A DNA stretch of 64,000 bases. Source: Ancylostoma caninum. Taxonomy: Eukaryota > Nematoda > Chromadorea > Rhabditida > Ancylostomatidae. The notes under the pieces are model-generated. The model was given only the letters and a program-made list of their open reading frames with translations, made no database searches and was not told the origin of the DNA. The first letter of the stretch is position 1. Every line of letters begins with the position of its first letter. This document shows positions 44,772 through 57,100 of the stretch, piece after piece. The position numbers and the translations under genes were made by a program. The stretch spans positions 248,001-312,000 of the forward strand of contig JBAJFG010000470.1 of NCBI GenBank assembly GCA_037903475.1. Reading direction: 5' to 3'.

Positions 44772-46768
44772 CAAAACCAATAATTTCATAGCCGAAACTT
44801 CCTTGCTACAGCAGATTAGTAGTTAGTACGATTCCACAACTCCCAAACAACTCAGAAAACATTTGCAGGTATGGATTTGAAGGCAGTGTCTCATCCCAGG
44901 GATCGCTTTCGAGATTCCTACGTCAGTCGAATATGTGGAAGCCGCTGAGCACAAAGATGTACTTTAAGTTTCAGAGGAACGTCGAAAATCCCAGTCTCGG
45001 ATTCATACGGCCAAGAATTTCGAATTTCTTGGCCAATGGACGAGAGAATTCATTCTTGATCAAATGCTTTCTGAAGGTTCGGCATGGTTTTTCAACACGG
45101 AAGTGTTTGTTTGTTTGATAATAGCTGCTGCTGAGAACATTTTTATGTGCAACTTCTCAGTTCCGCTTTTGCTACCTTCCTAGCAAGGAAAGTCGTCCGC
45201 TCCTGTATCTAATTTTGCCTTAAAAGTAGGGGTTTTTGAGGGTATTTTCTGACATCAAGCACATCATTGGAATCAGCACCTCGACTGGCTGCACCTGAAT
45301 CTGTGGATATCTCGACACCCAACATGAGGTGAGACACTACCTTTATTGATCACTTCCAGCGAATTGTTATCAAAACAGCTCTTAATACATGCAATTTCTT
45401 TTTCGGGGTCTACTGTATCAGAAAATTTTCGGTTCCAGCCATGAATCTCATCTGGTAGGATGCCCCACGGATGTTCTATGTTGCTAGTATCAGAAGACGA
45501 ACACGATCCTCAGCTAGGGGTTCCCAAAGTACTTATTTGCTGAGCGACTGGTATAGGTCACACCGGTTTTTTGATAGAAATTGAGGCTTCTCCTTCTGTG
45601 CGCTGAAGGAAAATGTAATAGTTGAAAACTAAAGGTGCTGCCGTGGTTTGAGGAATCCAAATATGTAGAAATGAAAATAACATCGAGGACGTCATCATGG
45701 CAGAAACCATCTCCAACTTTGGCAGCGCCTACCTGTAAAGGCGCTTGTTTTGAGGAAGTCTGGCTCTTCTTGTATATCATCCCAGCAGCGTGTGTTCATT
45801 GTAATACACTCTGTACCACTCTTTTTCACACGAAAAAAAATCACTTAAAATCACACGGGCTTTCAAAAGGTCCAAAACGAGCAACTTTTTTGGCATGGCG
45901 ATCATCACGTTCCTTCCGGTAAAACGAAGCCGCGAGGCCTTCTGAAAAAAGACAATCTCAGGGATAAGACGGCGACAACAATATGCAAGGCTAACGCCGC
46001 GTCTGAATGTTTTTTCAACCATTTTACTGCATGAGGGAGCCGACACAACGGCGCGAAAACCATCGATGCATGTCACGAACTTCGATTCTACGCAAGGTAT
46101 GTGACGCCGTCCTCAATGCAATATCTTCTTTTGCATACCAAAATTCTTCCTTCGATTGTAGGACTTAATATCTTGTACATATTCGTGGAGGGACCCCGAA
46201 GAACCTCTCTATCCGATGATAATGTAATATCACAAGCCTGCAGTATGTAAATCTTTTCCTGCCCTAGCCTCTCCCCAAAAAGGTGTGATCCATGTTGAAT
46301 CCATGTTGAAAGCACTTTTAGGGCAAAGGCTTCAGAGAGGGTAAGTAGTTCTATTCAGCACTGGTGGCAAGAGTGAAAACTTCTCGAATGCATCTCCAAA
46401 AGGCTTGAGGATTTGACCTGCTCGATCCACACTTCGAAGCACGTGTAGAAGCGACAACTTTATGGCCATTGATGGAGATATTTCAGTATTGGATTTGTAG
46501 AAGGGGTCATAGCCAAAACTCGTCTCAACTCTCTTCACTTCTTGGGGTCATGGACGAACTAAGCCTTCCTAAATTACTTTGTTAATGGATTAAAACTAAT
46601 TTCCATTGCCAAAATCAGGAACTGATCTAAATTGATTTCGTTTATGGATTCCCGTTGAGTGGCTGCCTTTTCTCTAATGATCCAACTTCATTCCTCACCC
46701 CTCCTGTCTTAGTTTCTGCGACAAGATCCGACGAATGAGCCGTTGCTGATACAACTCATTCGACTTAA
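44772..46768. other. no recognised gene
   Basis: One minus-strand frame at about 45810-45737 reads WDDIQEEPDFLKTSAFT before a GTAGGC donor-like site and could be an exon; I cannot place it in a family. Otherwise nothing seen. Confidence 0.35.
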
Positions 46769-47231
46769 AGGCAGCAGGAGCTGAAATTCTCGACTCTGAG
46801 CTGAGTTGCGGGTGGTGAAGTACAGACTCAGCACATCATAAATGTGAAACGAACACAGACAGTGATGGCTTACCTGCAGAGAAAATGAAACATTCGTCGC
46901 GAACACGCCTGGCCGTGTTCGTGCGCGGACGAGCTTTCCCCGGCGCGAAAGCAATTGCGGCGCGTGGTTTTGGCCGAGTCCCGCCATGAAACCCTGTGAG
47001 TTGAATGCATTTCGTTTTCCCTTTGCGCCAAACCACGCACCGCAATGGCTTTTGCGCCGGGGAAAACTCGTCCGCGCGCGAACACGGCCAGGCGTGTTCG
47101 TGACGAATGTTCCATTTTCTCTGCAGGTAAGCTATCATTGTCTGTGTTCGTTTCACATTTATGATGTGCTGAGTCTGTACTTCATTATCCACAGCTCAGC
47201 TCAGAGTCGAGAATTTCAGCTCCTGCTGCCT
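46769..47231. mobile_element. TTAA-flanked palindromic MITE
   Basis: Left arm AGGCAGCAGGAGCTGAAATT and minus-strand right arm are the same and stay paired for about 220 bp each, so nearly the whole 463 bp folds on itself. TTAA lies directly outside both ends (46765-46768, 47232-47235). TTAA is the piggyBac-class target. Confidence 0.85.
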
Positions 47232-48052
47232 TTAAAGGCAGCACTCACGCTAAAAAAAAGTTCTCTTGCATTTGTGCTTATTTCAAAGGTGCCATCAATT
47301 GGAGCGTAACTGCAAAAGGAATCGCTCCGAATCGTGCAGTTACTCGAGTAATAAAACTCGTACGCATGTACAAATGCGCCCGCCATGCTCAACCCCGCCC
47401 CATCCTCTTTGATCGTGTGCGGCTGTGTTTCTCAGCTGATACAGGATCGATCAGTATTTTCGGATAGCGGTGATCTTTTCCGCACCTCGGCGGCCGCAGC
47501 CATTTCAGGCGATGGATCTCGTACAAATGGACATGGATTGGCAAAATACAACATAGTATTTCTCGCAAACACAGCCTTTTTTGATAGTCTTTCCTCCATT
47601 ATGGGCACTAGAGCAGCCTCCAGAGTAGAATTTCAGGAAAAAATCAAGGACGTTCTTTATCGTGAGCGCTGTCTTTAAGACGTCTTTTGACGCCATGCAG
47701 AAGCACTGAAGTCTTTTTTCATAATGTTTTCTTTCTTTTTTTCTGGAGCTTCTCGGTGTCACGCTACATAAAACACCACAGGAGTTTATGTTCCTCATAA
47801 AACCAGATCAAATCAACAATTTCAGTAGCAATAAAGTCATTTTCCTTAAAGCCGAAGCCTCTCGCCAGCTCATCCCGAACGAAAGAAGATTCCATTCTTC
47901 GCAGTTCACTCTTCCGCGTAGTGAAATCGATTTCAAATCCCAAGATCTCAACATTGGAAGGATGCTTGATTGGAAGGATGGGCAATCTCACACCCATGGC
48001 TATCATCACCCCTGGGTAGCAGCTCGGTATAGAGAACAGCTTGGATGCATCG
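47232..48052. other. no recognised gene
   Basis: Nothing recognised; open frames on both strands without motifs. Confidence 0.4.
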
Positions 48053-48141
48053 CTGAGACTACCGAGGGTAAACATGTTGACGCCTACTCCAACAATGGGT
48101 AACTTGATGCAGTGTTGACACGTTGACGCTGGGTAGTCTCA
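48053..48141. repeat. 89-bp inverted-repeat element
   Basis: TGAGACTACC at the left pairs with GGTAGTCTCA at the right, with GTTGACG blocks inside both arms. A single related arm is found at about 12506-12530. Confidence 0.55.
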
Positions 48142-48579
48142 ATAGTAAACATGTTGATGAGTGCAAGGTGAGTGGTAAGCTTAGGTAGGTTACCCGAGCC
48201 CGCTCAGCATAGGTAGTCTCATTGATGCGTTTGGGCCCTGAAACTGCAAAGGATACCTCAACCATAGATACATTTCTTCTGGATTTCATGGGATAATACA
48301 CAGAATCCTGTTCTCCAAAACCAATTTTAACTATCATCATTTCACAGAAACCTTCCGAGTTTCACGTTTAGTACCATGAGCAGGTACTTCATCGACGCAT
48401 CGAGAAATCTTGTAGTTTGGCATGATAATACTGTGGGCAGAAATAAGATGATAATACTTATGACACAGCACAGATGCTAGCAAAAAAACGTAACAATATA
48501 TTCTATTTAAAACTATCGAAAAGATTTGAAGACCTGATGAACCTTTTTGCCGATTTCCTGAATTGTTTTACCTTGATAG
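48142..48579. other. no recognised gene
   Basis: Nothing recognised. Confidence 0.45.
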
Positions 48580-48840
48580 CAGTGGCGGGGGCGCCTCCCC
48601 CCCCCCGAGAACGGGTCCCCAAATTTTCAAAATTACTTTACAATACAAATAAAAATTCTGTATTCGCTTATTTTTAATTTTTATTATTATTTCTAACATA
48701 ATTTTCATTTATTATTTATTATTATAACTAATATTTTCATTAATTTTATTTTCCGTCTGGGTTCCCAAAGCGGCGGAGACCTCACTTTTACTCCCACACC
48801 CTCCCCCCCCCCTCCCGCCCACTTTCTGCGTCCGCCACTG
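48580..48840. mobile_element. hAT-type MITE with perfect 8-bp target duplication
   Basis: Ends CAGTGGCGG and CGTCCGCCACTG. CTTGATAG lies directly before (48572-48579) and directly after (48841-48848). An 8-bp duplication with CAGTG-type ends is diagnostic for the hAT superfamily. 261 bp, opposite orientation to the copy at 33653-33931. Confidence 0.92.
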
Positions 48841-49478
48841 CTTGATAGGGAGTTGTGAATCGTAGATACCTGGAATGTACTATTATTTTTGAAGCTAAGT
48901 ACACCATAATTATTTAGTTAGTAGCCGTTTGTTAATAACCAGTCAATTCCCTCCTAACAGTATCCCTCAGTGCAGTGCCAGATATCCGACGAATATTCTA
49001 AAATTCGACAACATAAGCCTTGCAACTTCCGAACAAGAAGTCATGGAAAAAAAGACATAACGAGAGACAGCACGAGATGAAGTTGCACAACTGGTTCTAG
49101 GTGGACAGCAACGTGATGTCACTATCTCTGATTATTTACAGGCCAACATCATGAATTTTACTCCTTCTTTAATCCATATCTCTCTGGAACCTGTACTGAT
49201 GCACTCAATCTTTACCAAAAATAGGCGCCAATTCGACGGGACTTCCCCCCCCCCCCCTTTCAGACGAAGTTGCTCATAAAAGGAAGAATCTGGCTTGTAT
49301 TCAGTTAAATGTTGTGTGTAATGTTTTCAAAAATAAGTATTCATTTGGCAAGATAAAAAATGACAACACCGAGAATGACACGCACATATCAACGAAATGA
49401 CACAATCGAAGCATGAGAAAACTAGGGAATGTTCTATTCAGTGCCTATAACATAGCCTAACACATGTGTAAGAACTAA
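48841..49478. other. no recognised gene; 3' flank of NAA50
   Basis: Nothing recognised. A C run lies at about 49247-49257. The right end should include the NAA50 3' UTR. Confidence 0.45.
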
Positions 49479-50804
49479 TCACATCTGAAGCTGTTTTTGC
49501 ATGACGTATGCATCGGCAGGAATGCAACGGTTGTAGTAGTTCATCGTCGTTTCAGCGATCACAAAACCTCTCTTCTGGTAGAATTGAATGGCGCTTCCGT
49601 TGCTGACCTGAAGAAAGACGACCAGTGCGGTGAACACAGTCTTCCCGAAATAGGTAATAGTTTAATTTCTGGAAACGTCACAGTTAAAAAACGAGAACTG
49701 CTTTGTTGTCCTCTCTCACAGAGGCGATATATAATTTCAGCGCTTAATTTGTTAATCTATGTAGCCCCATTTTCATATCAAAAATGAACCAAGACCTACC
49801 TGCACGTGAAGCCTAACTAGTGACACGCGATGACTTTCCGCCCTGGCGATAGCAAAGTCGAGAAGCTTTGCACCTATCCCACGACAGCGATACAATGGAT
49901 GAACTGCAATAAACCGTAGAGAATGCAACCTTTCAAAGACAACTCGAAAGTAGTTGGAAACGAATCCAGAGCCAACCTGCTAGCGACATGATGTAAAGAG
50001 TTTTCGTGCAGCCGACTACTTCAAAGGTACAGCACACGACACCGATGCATTCGCCATTCAGCATCACGGCGGCACACAACTCATTGTTGAGCACCTATAG
50101 CGGAAAGATCTAATATTGCCTCTCGGCTCCACCTGGAGTGTAGCACCCTGCGTCGCCATCGCCAATGACACTGATGGAATCTACTCGGGCCATCAATAAT
50201 CGTGTGGAAATCGGTGTCGCCTCAGCGACGACTTTTCAGGATGGCTATACTCCACGTGGACTATAGCGCCAGCCTAAGACTGCAACATATCGAAAGGCTC
50301 AAATGTTGCACTAGGTGAATTTTATATATAACATGACAAAGGTGACTTTTAAGCTGCGGGACACTACTCTTGACAAATTGAGCTTCAATTTTTTCGTTAG
50401 CTTCAAATGGTTAAATATCTTCAGCACAAAAAGTAGATCATGATGAGATCAGTGCGGGCGAGTCGCGGTTCTCGCCTCTCCCTCAAAATGCCCAATCAGG
50501 AAAACATGGCCCGTTTCATTTCGCCTCATCGTTACCCACAACCGCAGAGAAAAGTATCCTAGAAAGGAAAATTAATTTATTGCTTCAATCATGCGAAAAG
50601 AGCTAATTGACCAAGCGTTCAACAAATAATGATGCTGATATCACACCCCCTGTCTATGAAATATTGGAGCCAAAAAGGTGAAATTGTAATGAACATAAAA
50701 CACACCTTTTGGAAAAAGGCGTCAGAATACTGAACGGGAAAGACTCCAGCATGAAGATTCTTAACCGAGCGTATATTGTTCTTGTCAATGTTGCATAAAG
50801 ACAT
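49479..50804 (-). CDS. N-alpha-acetyltransferase 50 (NatE catalytic subunit)
   Basis: GNAT-fold enzyme that acetylates protein N-termini beginning with Met, usually on the ribosome next to NatA. Four exons on the minus strand: 50804-50706, 50094-49977, 49903-49800, 49607-49479, all in phase, 149 residues. In order: NIRSVKNLHAGVFPVQYSD (matching the NAA50 peptide-substrate loop), a beta strand with GVVCCTFE and TLYIMSLAVHPLYR, the acetyl-CoA loop RCRGIGAKLL, then HVQ/VSNGSAIQFYQKRGF, NYYNR and ADAYVMQK. The start ATG is 10 bp after a TTGCAG acceptor, as for a spliced-leader trans-spliced mRNA; human NAA50 starts about four residues earlier. It lacks the family's longer C-terminal tail. Confidence 0.93.
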
Positions 50805-51839
50805 GGACGGATGCCTGCAACGAAGAGTTTCAGGTACATATTGGGCAAATATAGCTTTGCACGGGGAACACCCTTAATATTGGTGCTACCAGTTGCCTGA
50901 AAATTCCCCCCCCCCTTAGGCTGCCTGCCTTACTTCTCGAGGAGTACACATACAATACACATACACGTACACGCTCTTAAGTATGTCGCTGTATTCAAGA
51001 ATGTATATAGATCGAGGAAGTCGAAATGAATTGGATTAGCCATCTCTTGTGTAGTATGTATGTTGTATGCGCTCGTCCAATGAGAGATTGACAGAAAAGG
51101 GTACGTGCTTCAATCGCTTCGCGGACGCACGCATCCAACCGTACAGAATCCTCCATCAGGATCGGTCAAAGCGGCATGCACGCCGTGAATGAAAATACCA
51201 AACGGCCTCCGCGAATAACCGCGAATTTGCAAACGCGTGCGTCTCACGTGCGTCTGACATGCGCTGGGCCCGCAAACCGATAGATAGTAAAAACTGCTTC
51301 CAGGGTACGACCAATCAAATCGCTTTCTTAGAAACAGAAAGTGAGCTTTTCAGACTAAAATGTCTCATGACAAAGACATAGGAATAAAGACTTAGCCATG
51401 TTACTAAATGTAAGTATAAGATGAAGCAACGGGCCATCTTGAGTGGGCAATTCCTGGACGTGCATTATAGTTTCGAAATAATCAAAATAATCCATATGAA
51501 TATTTTCAACGGAGAAACAAGAGCTCTGGAGGATGCTAAGTTTTAACACCTCGTAGTTTATGTAGCGATCCTATGACACACCGCTGCAGCTATGAGTTGG
51601 CGACAGACGTCTTTGCACTACGTGGTGGCAGCTTCGTGTTGTAACCGTCTGTATCATTCTTGTGGTTGTGAGTGAAATCTTAGCCGCTATGGTTATGACC
51701 ATAGAGGCCAAGATTTCACTCTTTCATGAGAAAGAACATCTCCAACCTCCTCTTCTCCTCTGCTTCAAACGTTGCTCACCATATCTTGAGCAGTTAGAAC
51801 TGTCAATGCCGTGAAAAGAACACCAAGATCGAAATGCAC
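50805..51839. other. no recognised gene; one perfect hairpin
   Basis: Upstream of NAA50. Contains a 52-bp hairpin at about 51669-51721 (arms GAGTGAAATCTT and AAGATTTCACTC with CTATGG/CCATAG inside). No exon recognised. Confidence 0.4.
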
Positions 51840-52208
51840 CTTTCCAGTAGACTACTTCGACGTCGACATCTTTGGGTGCGGGCGGATAAAGAATTGGCAC
51901 GAAGTGCAGGGAATCATCCAAGAGGACTGATCCAGAGATGCAAACATATGTCTAGGTATTATGTATGTTTACCCTCAATTATTTCCAATTCTAAGCTCAG
52001 CAGGGCACTTCGTGAAAAATGCATAATTCCGTGATATGAGCAGATCTCCAGTATGAGTGCTCCGATAGAGTAACTTGGTAGGGAGGCTTCCCCAACGTAG
52101 CGGCATTATCTCGGACTGTTTTCGTCGCTTACCAGTCGTGACGTTTACTTTCTAGTGCAAGTACAGCTGTGGAAAAGTGCCGCCGGGCCTCTGGCAAGAA
52201 CCAGTGAA
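51840..52208 (-). CDS. unassigned exon-like segments
   Basis: Segment 52208-52133 reads HWFLPEARRHFSTAVLALES and ends at a GTAAG donor. Segment 51951-51840 begins after a CTAG acceptor, reads TYVCISGSVLLDDSLHFVPI and then LYPPAPKDVDVEVVYWK, and ends at a GTGCAT donor. Both look like real protein, but their phases do not join directly and an intermediate exon would be needed. I do not recognise the family. Confidence 0.35.
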
Positions 52209-53853
52209 CTAAGGAAGAGGTCACATAACTTACTACCCCTAATTGTTTTTTGTTGCAAAAATTAATGATCATGCCCATGATGACATCATAAGCCTCTTTT
52301 GAACCATAATAATTCACCCGATATATAGAGAGATTACATAAGATGACACCCCTTTTAGTGCCTGCGGATTCCACCGAGAACTTCGAACCCTCTCAGCAAA
52401 AACTCAACATTTAACTCGTAAGAAGCAGATTCTGAATGTTTTTGTAGTTACTCCATTTCAGGTTCAAGAAACTCCAGTGGTCTAGGTCCGATACGCGCAC
52501 ACCGCCATCTGTTTTGACAGGTTAGAAAAAGAGCAGGAGAGTCAGGCCAGGGTAGAAACGGTGATATCAAGAAAATGTTTGGATGCGCTGACAGTGCTAA
52601 GTCGCATGTGGTGTAACGCGTGTTAGGCCTTATCATGCTTGCGGCGCGTCAAAGTTTACGCGCCTCTCCAAAACTTCCCAAAGTTTTCGAGCCGCGTCGA
52701 AGCGGCGGAAATATGAACGCGGTTTTTTCGCGAGGCAGTCGCGACGGCAAAATCAGGAACGTTCCCTACCTGCCAGGATTTCTCTTCTACCTCTCTGTTC
52801 TGCATTATGTATAGACGCGTAAAAACTTGTTCGGGGGTTGATTTCTTGAGGTAATTCGGTGAGGTTTCGGAAATGCGGAACTGCTGGCATGAACACCCCC
52901 TCCCCACTGGAGACACTTCCAGTTTCGAAACAGCTACACACACACACAGGAGGGGGGGGGGGAGGGGGGAGGGAAGACGTTGGAGAAAAAGGAAAAGAGG
53001 CATCCGACTAAGACACAGAACCAGCAATATCCGTCATACTGAAATGCTTACCTCATTCACTCGTGCACAGAGGCCGATGAGATTCAGATGGAAAAGTCAC
53101 ACATCAACAATTTCCTAAGCGAAGGAAGTACGGAAGGCACAGAATCATGTGCACCTAATTCTCTAAATTATATGAAATAGTCATAGAAAAGTGCGACAGT
53201 GCTTCACTCAGACTACAAAATGGCACAGTCTTTCACTATCTGGATGCAATGATGCAACTGCACATTCTATATTATATAACTATTTATTGTAATTTCGAAA
53301 TAGTAGCAATAACAATGAAACAACAGTGAGTGGAATCATTGTATCGAAGCGAGAAATAAGTAATAAAACCAGAAGAAAACTTCAAAACTGCAGCCAAACG
53401 GACTGCTTACTCATAAACGGAAGGCGATCTTGCTTGTAACGAGGTTCTCGAGATGTCTCACAACGTAAAACTAGAAAACTAAATTAACAAGACTGCGACT
53501 TCTGCTGAGACAAACTGTTCGCTTGTGTGGAATTTTGAAGTAACGACAAAATAAGACAACAACCGATGAAGACAATGATAGACAGGAATTTCGTACTGAT
53601 AAATTACCTTTGTACCACATCTAAGAGAAGAATGTCTTTAAATGATACGTAATAACTCTATAAATAAAAAATGAAGAAGGAAATCAACAATAAAAAATAT
53701 CCTCTTAGTTAGCCCTCCACCCCGGTTACTGTACAATGATACTTTAGACACCCAGAATAAAAGAGGAAGAAATTGATCGCCGGTTTCAAGTTGTCTACAG
53801 GGAACTTAAAAAGGAGCTGCACTTCTCCACAGCTATCAAGAACACCAGATATA
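52209..53853. other. no recognised gene
   Basis: A strongly CpG-rich patch at about 52612-52790 includes an open frame on both strands; no second copy in the window and no domain recognised. A CA tract and G runs lie at 52936-52968. Confidence 0.4.
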
Positions 53854-54009
53854 GGGTACGTCAATCACGGTTGCAGCTCGCCGCTGCCGCCAGCGCCGCA
53901 CCACCTACGCGAAGTGGCTGGGCGTTTGGACGTCGGGTGTTACCTCGCCCGCGTACATGGTGCGGCGCTCCATGTCGCGGAGAAGTGCAACCTTTATTGA
54001 CGCTCCCTG
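53854..54009. mobile_element. GC-rich foldback MITE near the clpf-1 3' end
   Basis: Left arm GGGTACGTCAATCACGGTTG and minus-strand right arm (CAGGGAGCGTCAATAAAGGT region) pair imperfectly, with a G+C-rich loop; TA flanks both sides (53852-53853, 54010-54011). 156 bp. On the minus strand it supplies AATAAA at 53998-53993. Confidence 0.7.
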
Positions 54010-54138
54010 TATATGCGGAGGTCTTTCACCATGATAAATTCAATTAAACGTGAGAGCTACCCGTCACTCGAGAGATAAACCGTGCAAACCAACAAGGAAA
54101 AAGTGAAGGAATTTGTACAACATGTTATGATAACATAT

Positions 54139-57100
54139 TCAGTCTGCAGCCCGTGTCACTTGGTCGTCCAGAAAGGTAACATCTGTCCAAACAAGAACTT
54201 TGTGACTTAGTGAGCTCTGAGGACACAACATACTCATACGTTTCTCCTCCATGTTGATCTGAAACGCAAATGTTTATTTACCATTCAGTTCAGGGAAATT
54301 TCTGACCAGCAGGAACGTTATTAACAAAAAAAAATCGGAAAATCTTTTAACGCATAATCAGTTGTCAGTGAACTGATGGCATTTGTGGAAATAAAAAAAT
54401 TAGAAAGAAGAATTTAAAAAAGTTATAAAAGGAGAAACTGGTCAGAAGTCCAATTGATCAAGCCAAAAAAAGGGAAAAATCAGCTTTTTGTGACGAAATC
54501 AAAGAAAATTGCAACAAAAACTAGCCATAAGCAAGAGGTTTACCTCTGTAATCACTACAAATCCTAGGACACTGGCTTTGAGAACAGCCTGTGAAACAGT
54601 GGGACAGGGAGTAACAGCAAACATTCGGTGAGCCATATCAGTAGAGGGGTTAATCGTAACAACCTGAAGATCACAATAGTGTAGTGTCAAACTTCACAAC
54701 CAACCAAGACATTTCAATCAAAACGCACCTTTGTCTGATGATCTTCAACTTTTGAGCCGAATGGTAGACAAGATTCCGGCAACTTTTCGGTGCCAATCTT
54801 GCAAAATATAACTTCATTGAAGCTCAATTCAAATGTGAAGGGAAAGTACGGATTGGAGTGGACGCCGTAGAAATACTGCAAAACGAACGTAAAATAGAGA
54901 AGTAATACGATATTTTAGGAGAGGAAAATAAGAGTGGGAAGAAATTTCGAACCCGATGTATAGATGCGCTACGGGCAGCGATCCTTGACTGACGGGAGCG
55001 TGTCTCTACTCCACCAGATTTCGGTTGATGCAATATCTGTAGATGTATTAGGTATTGTTTCTCACACAATACTAAGCAAGTGAATGTTCTTAAGAATTAA
55101 AGTTACCAGCCTTGACAAAAGTAGGTAAGTCGCGCTGCAATTCGTTGTATAGCCTTTCATGATCAAGTACAATAACGACATCCACTTCAAAAGCCTCCGC
55201 CGCGGCAACAATGCAGGCGTAACTAAAAATGTTGGTGAAAATCAAATAATGGACCTTTTATACAAAAAGTTGAGAAATGGGGAATATATCAGTCACGCAC
55301 CATTAGGACCATCAAGAAGCAAGCGCCGTCTTGAGAGCCTAACTTTATGGAGTTAAAATTCTAATCACATTAACACTTAATTTATTGTGCTTTCTTATTG
55401 TACCAAAACAATCGTCCAAAACAATTTTTTTTTACACATATCAGGTCTAATTTTTAGACAGAACATCAAAGTAATTAAAGAAATGGGGGCTTAGTGTTGA
55501 AATACACCTCATTCTCAGCAATAAACACCTTCTCTGGCCTTTTTCTTTTCTGCCACTTCTTAAATTGCAACTGGTGTGTGAGGTAGAGCTAATTTTGACA
55601 ACAATAATGAATCCACTAAGTAAGCGCAAGAGAGGGCTCCATTTCAGTTCTTCATCTGCACTTTGTTCATGGTAAATACCAGTACGACTAAGACGACTAG
55701 CCCAGCTGTGAGGACTACCCAACTTAGCGGACTCCTTGCCTAACCATTACACCTCTTTGCGCCCTTATGCGAAGCTTGATGCACATTTATATAACTTAAA
55801 ACAAACTCGTCGTGAGAATTAAATATGTTTCTACTGAATACGTGAACGAGTGGAAATTACTGAACAAGTCTTTCAATGCAAAATAAACAAATCCAAGACT
55901 TACCCCTCTCCAGTTACCCAGCCACATGTGTTGATGACGAGACCGCCTAGATTTGCCTCCGGATGAGTAGCGCATCGAAGAGTAACTGAGTCAGCCAGCT
56001 CCTTCACAAGCAGGTCGTAGAGTGGTAGATTTTCCCCCGGTGATATATGACCAAACTTAAGAATGAGAATAACATAATGTAATCTTTACAAAGCAGCTGC
56101 AACTGGACCTACATTATAGACTAGCGGCTTTGAACGATCAAACCCTTCCACTACATCCGCTGTTTTGTTGATGAAAAGCGCGCCAATCGTCCCAGGGACG
56201 GAGATGCTTCCCTAAAATTCATTTTACTTCTGAATGATGAAAAAACTGAATTGCAATCGAACATGCATATTTAAATAGTCACCTGTCCAACATCCAGATC
56301 AATAAAAACAGGGGATCTTCCTTGTCTGACTGCGTAATTGCAAAGAATTCGACAAACAGTTGATTTTCCAACATCTGTTGGGCCGACTGAAGCAAAAGTC
56401 AAGAATTTTAGGAAATGTTAAAGTTTTACAGCAAAACTTTTCTCGCTACCTTTAACCTAATATATTTTAAAAAAATATGCACACCTAGCATAATGCGTGG
56501 ACCTTTGGGATTCTCTCCTCCACCGACAGCCACTTGCTCCTCCGAGTGTTGCCGCAACTGTTCCAAAGCGGCATGTGTGTTAAGATAAATGACCTTAAAT
56601 TAGTTTTATACGGTTTTAATTAAGAAATAGAGAGAACAACTATAATAGATCAAACGATACAGATAATCACCATTGGTGTGTGCTCCGCAACATAAGCACT
56701 GTTAGTTGGTCCAATCAACTCGACAGAGGCTCCTTTCCAACTAAACACGGCCACACGGGTATCTGTAAAACGCGCAGAACTGCAAATTGGCCGTTACAGA
56801 GCAGAAAGTGTTAATAAGTCAGTGGTATTGTGAACAATATATTCCATGGAATGAAGAGACGGCACTATTCCTCTCCCTGGGCTCCAAAATTCACGAGAAG
56901 ATTTTTCCGCTGAAACTTTGTATATTGGGGTCACTTGAGGTGCTGAACACGAACTTCGTACCCGCTTTGTGTCGTAACGATGTTTTTGTGGGGTTACGGT
57001 AGATAGACTGTATCTACATGTAAGATACTGTATCTCGCAGAATCCCTTCAAATTTTGAGCACAAGGATTTGGTGGTGAATGTAAATATCGTAACAATTCT

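Noticed and set aside
46836..47192. Open frames of 81-118 codons on both strands
   Set aside because: They are mirror images within the TTAA palindrome.
54720..54790. Suspected one-base frameshift in clpf-1 exon 10
   Set aside because: Recounting gave 147 bases, exactly in frame with exons 9 and 11.
55650..55760. tRNA-like GTAATGGTTAG stretch on the minus strand
   Set aside because: No B-box (GGTTCGA) and no cloverleaf I could draw.
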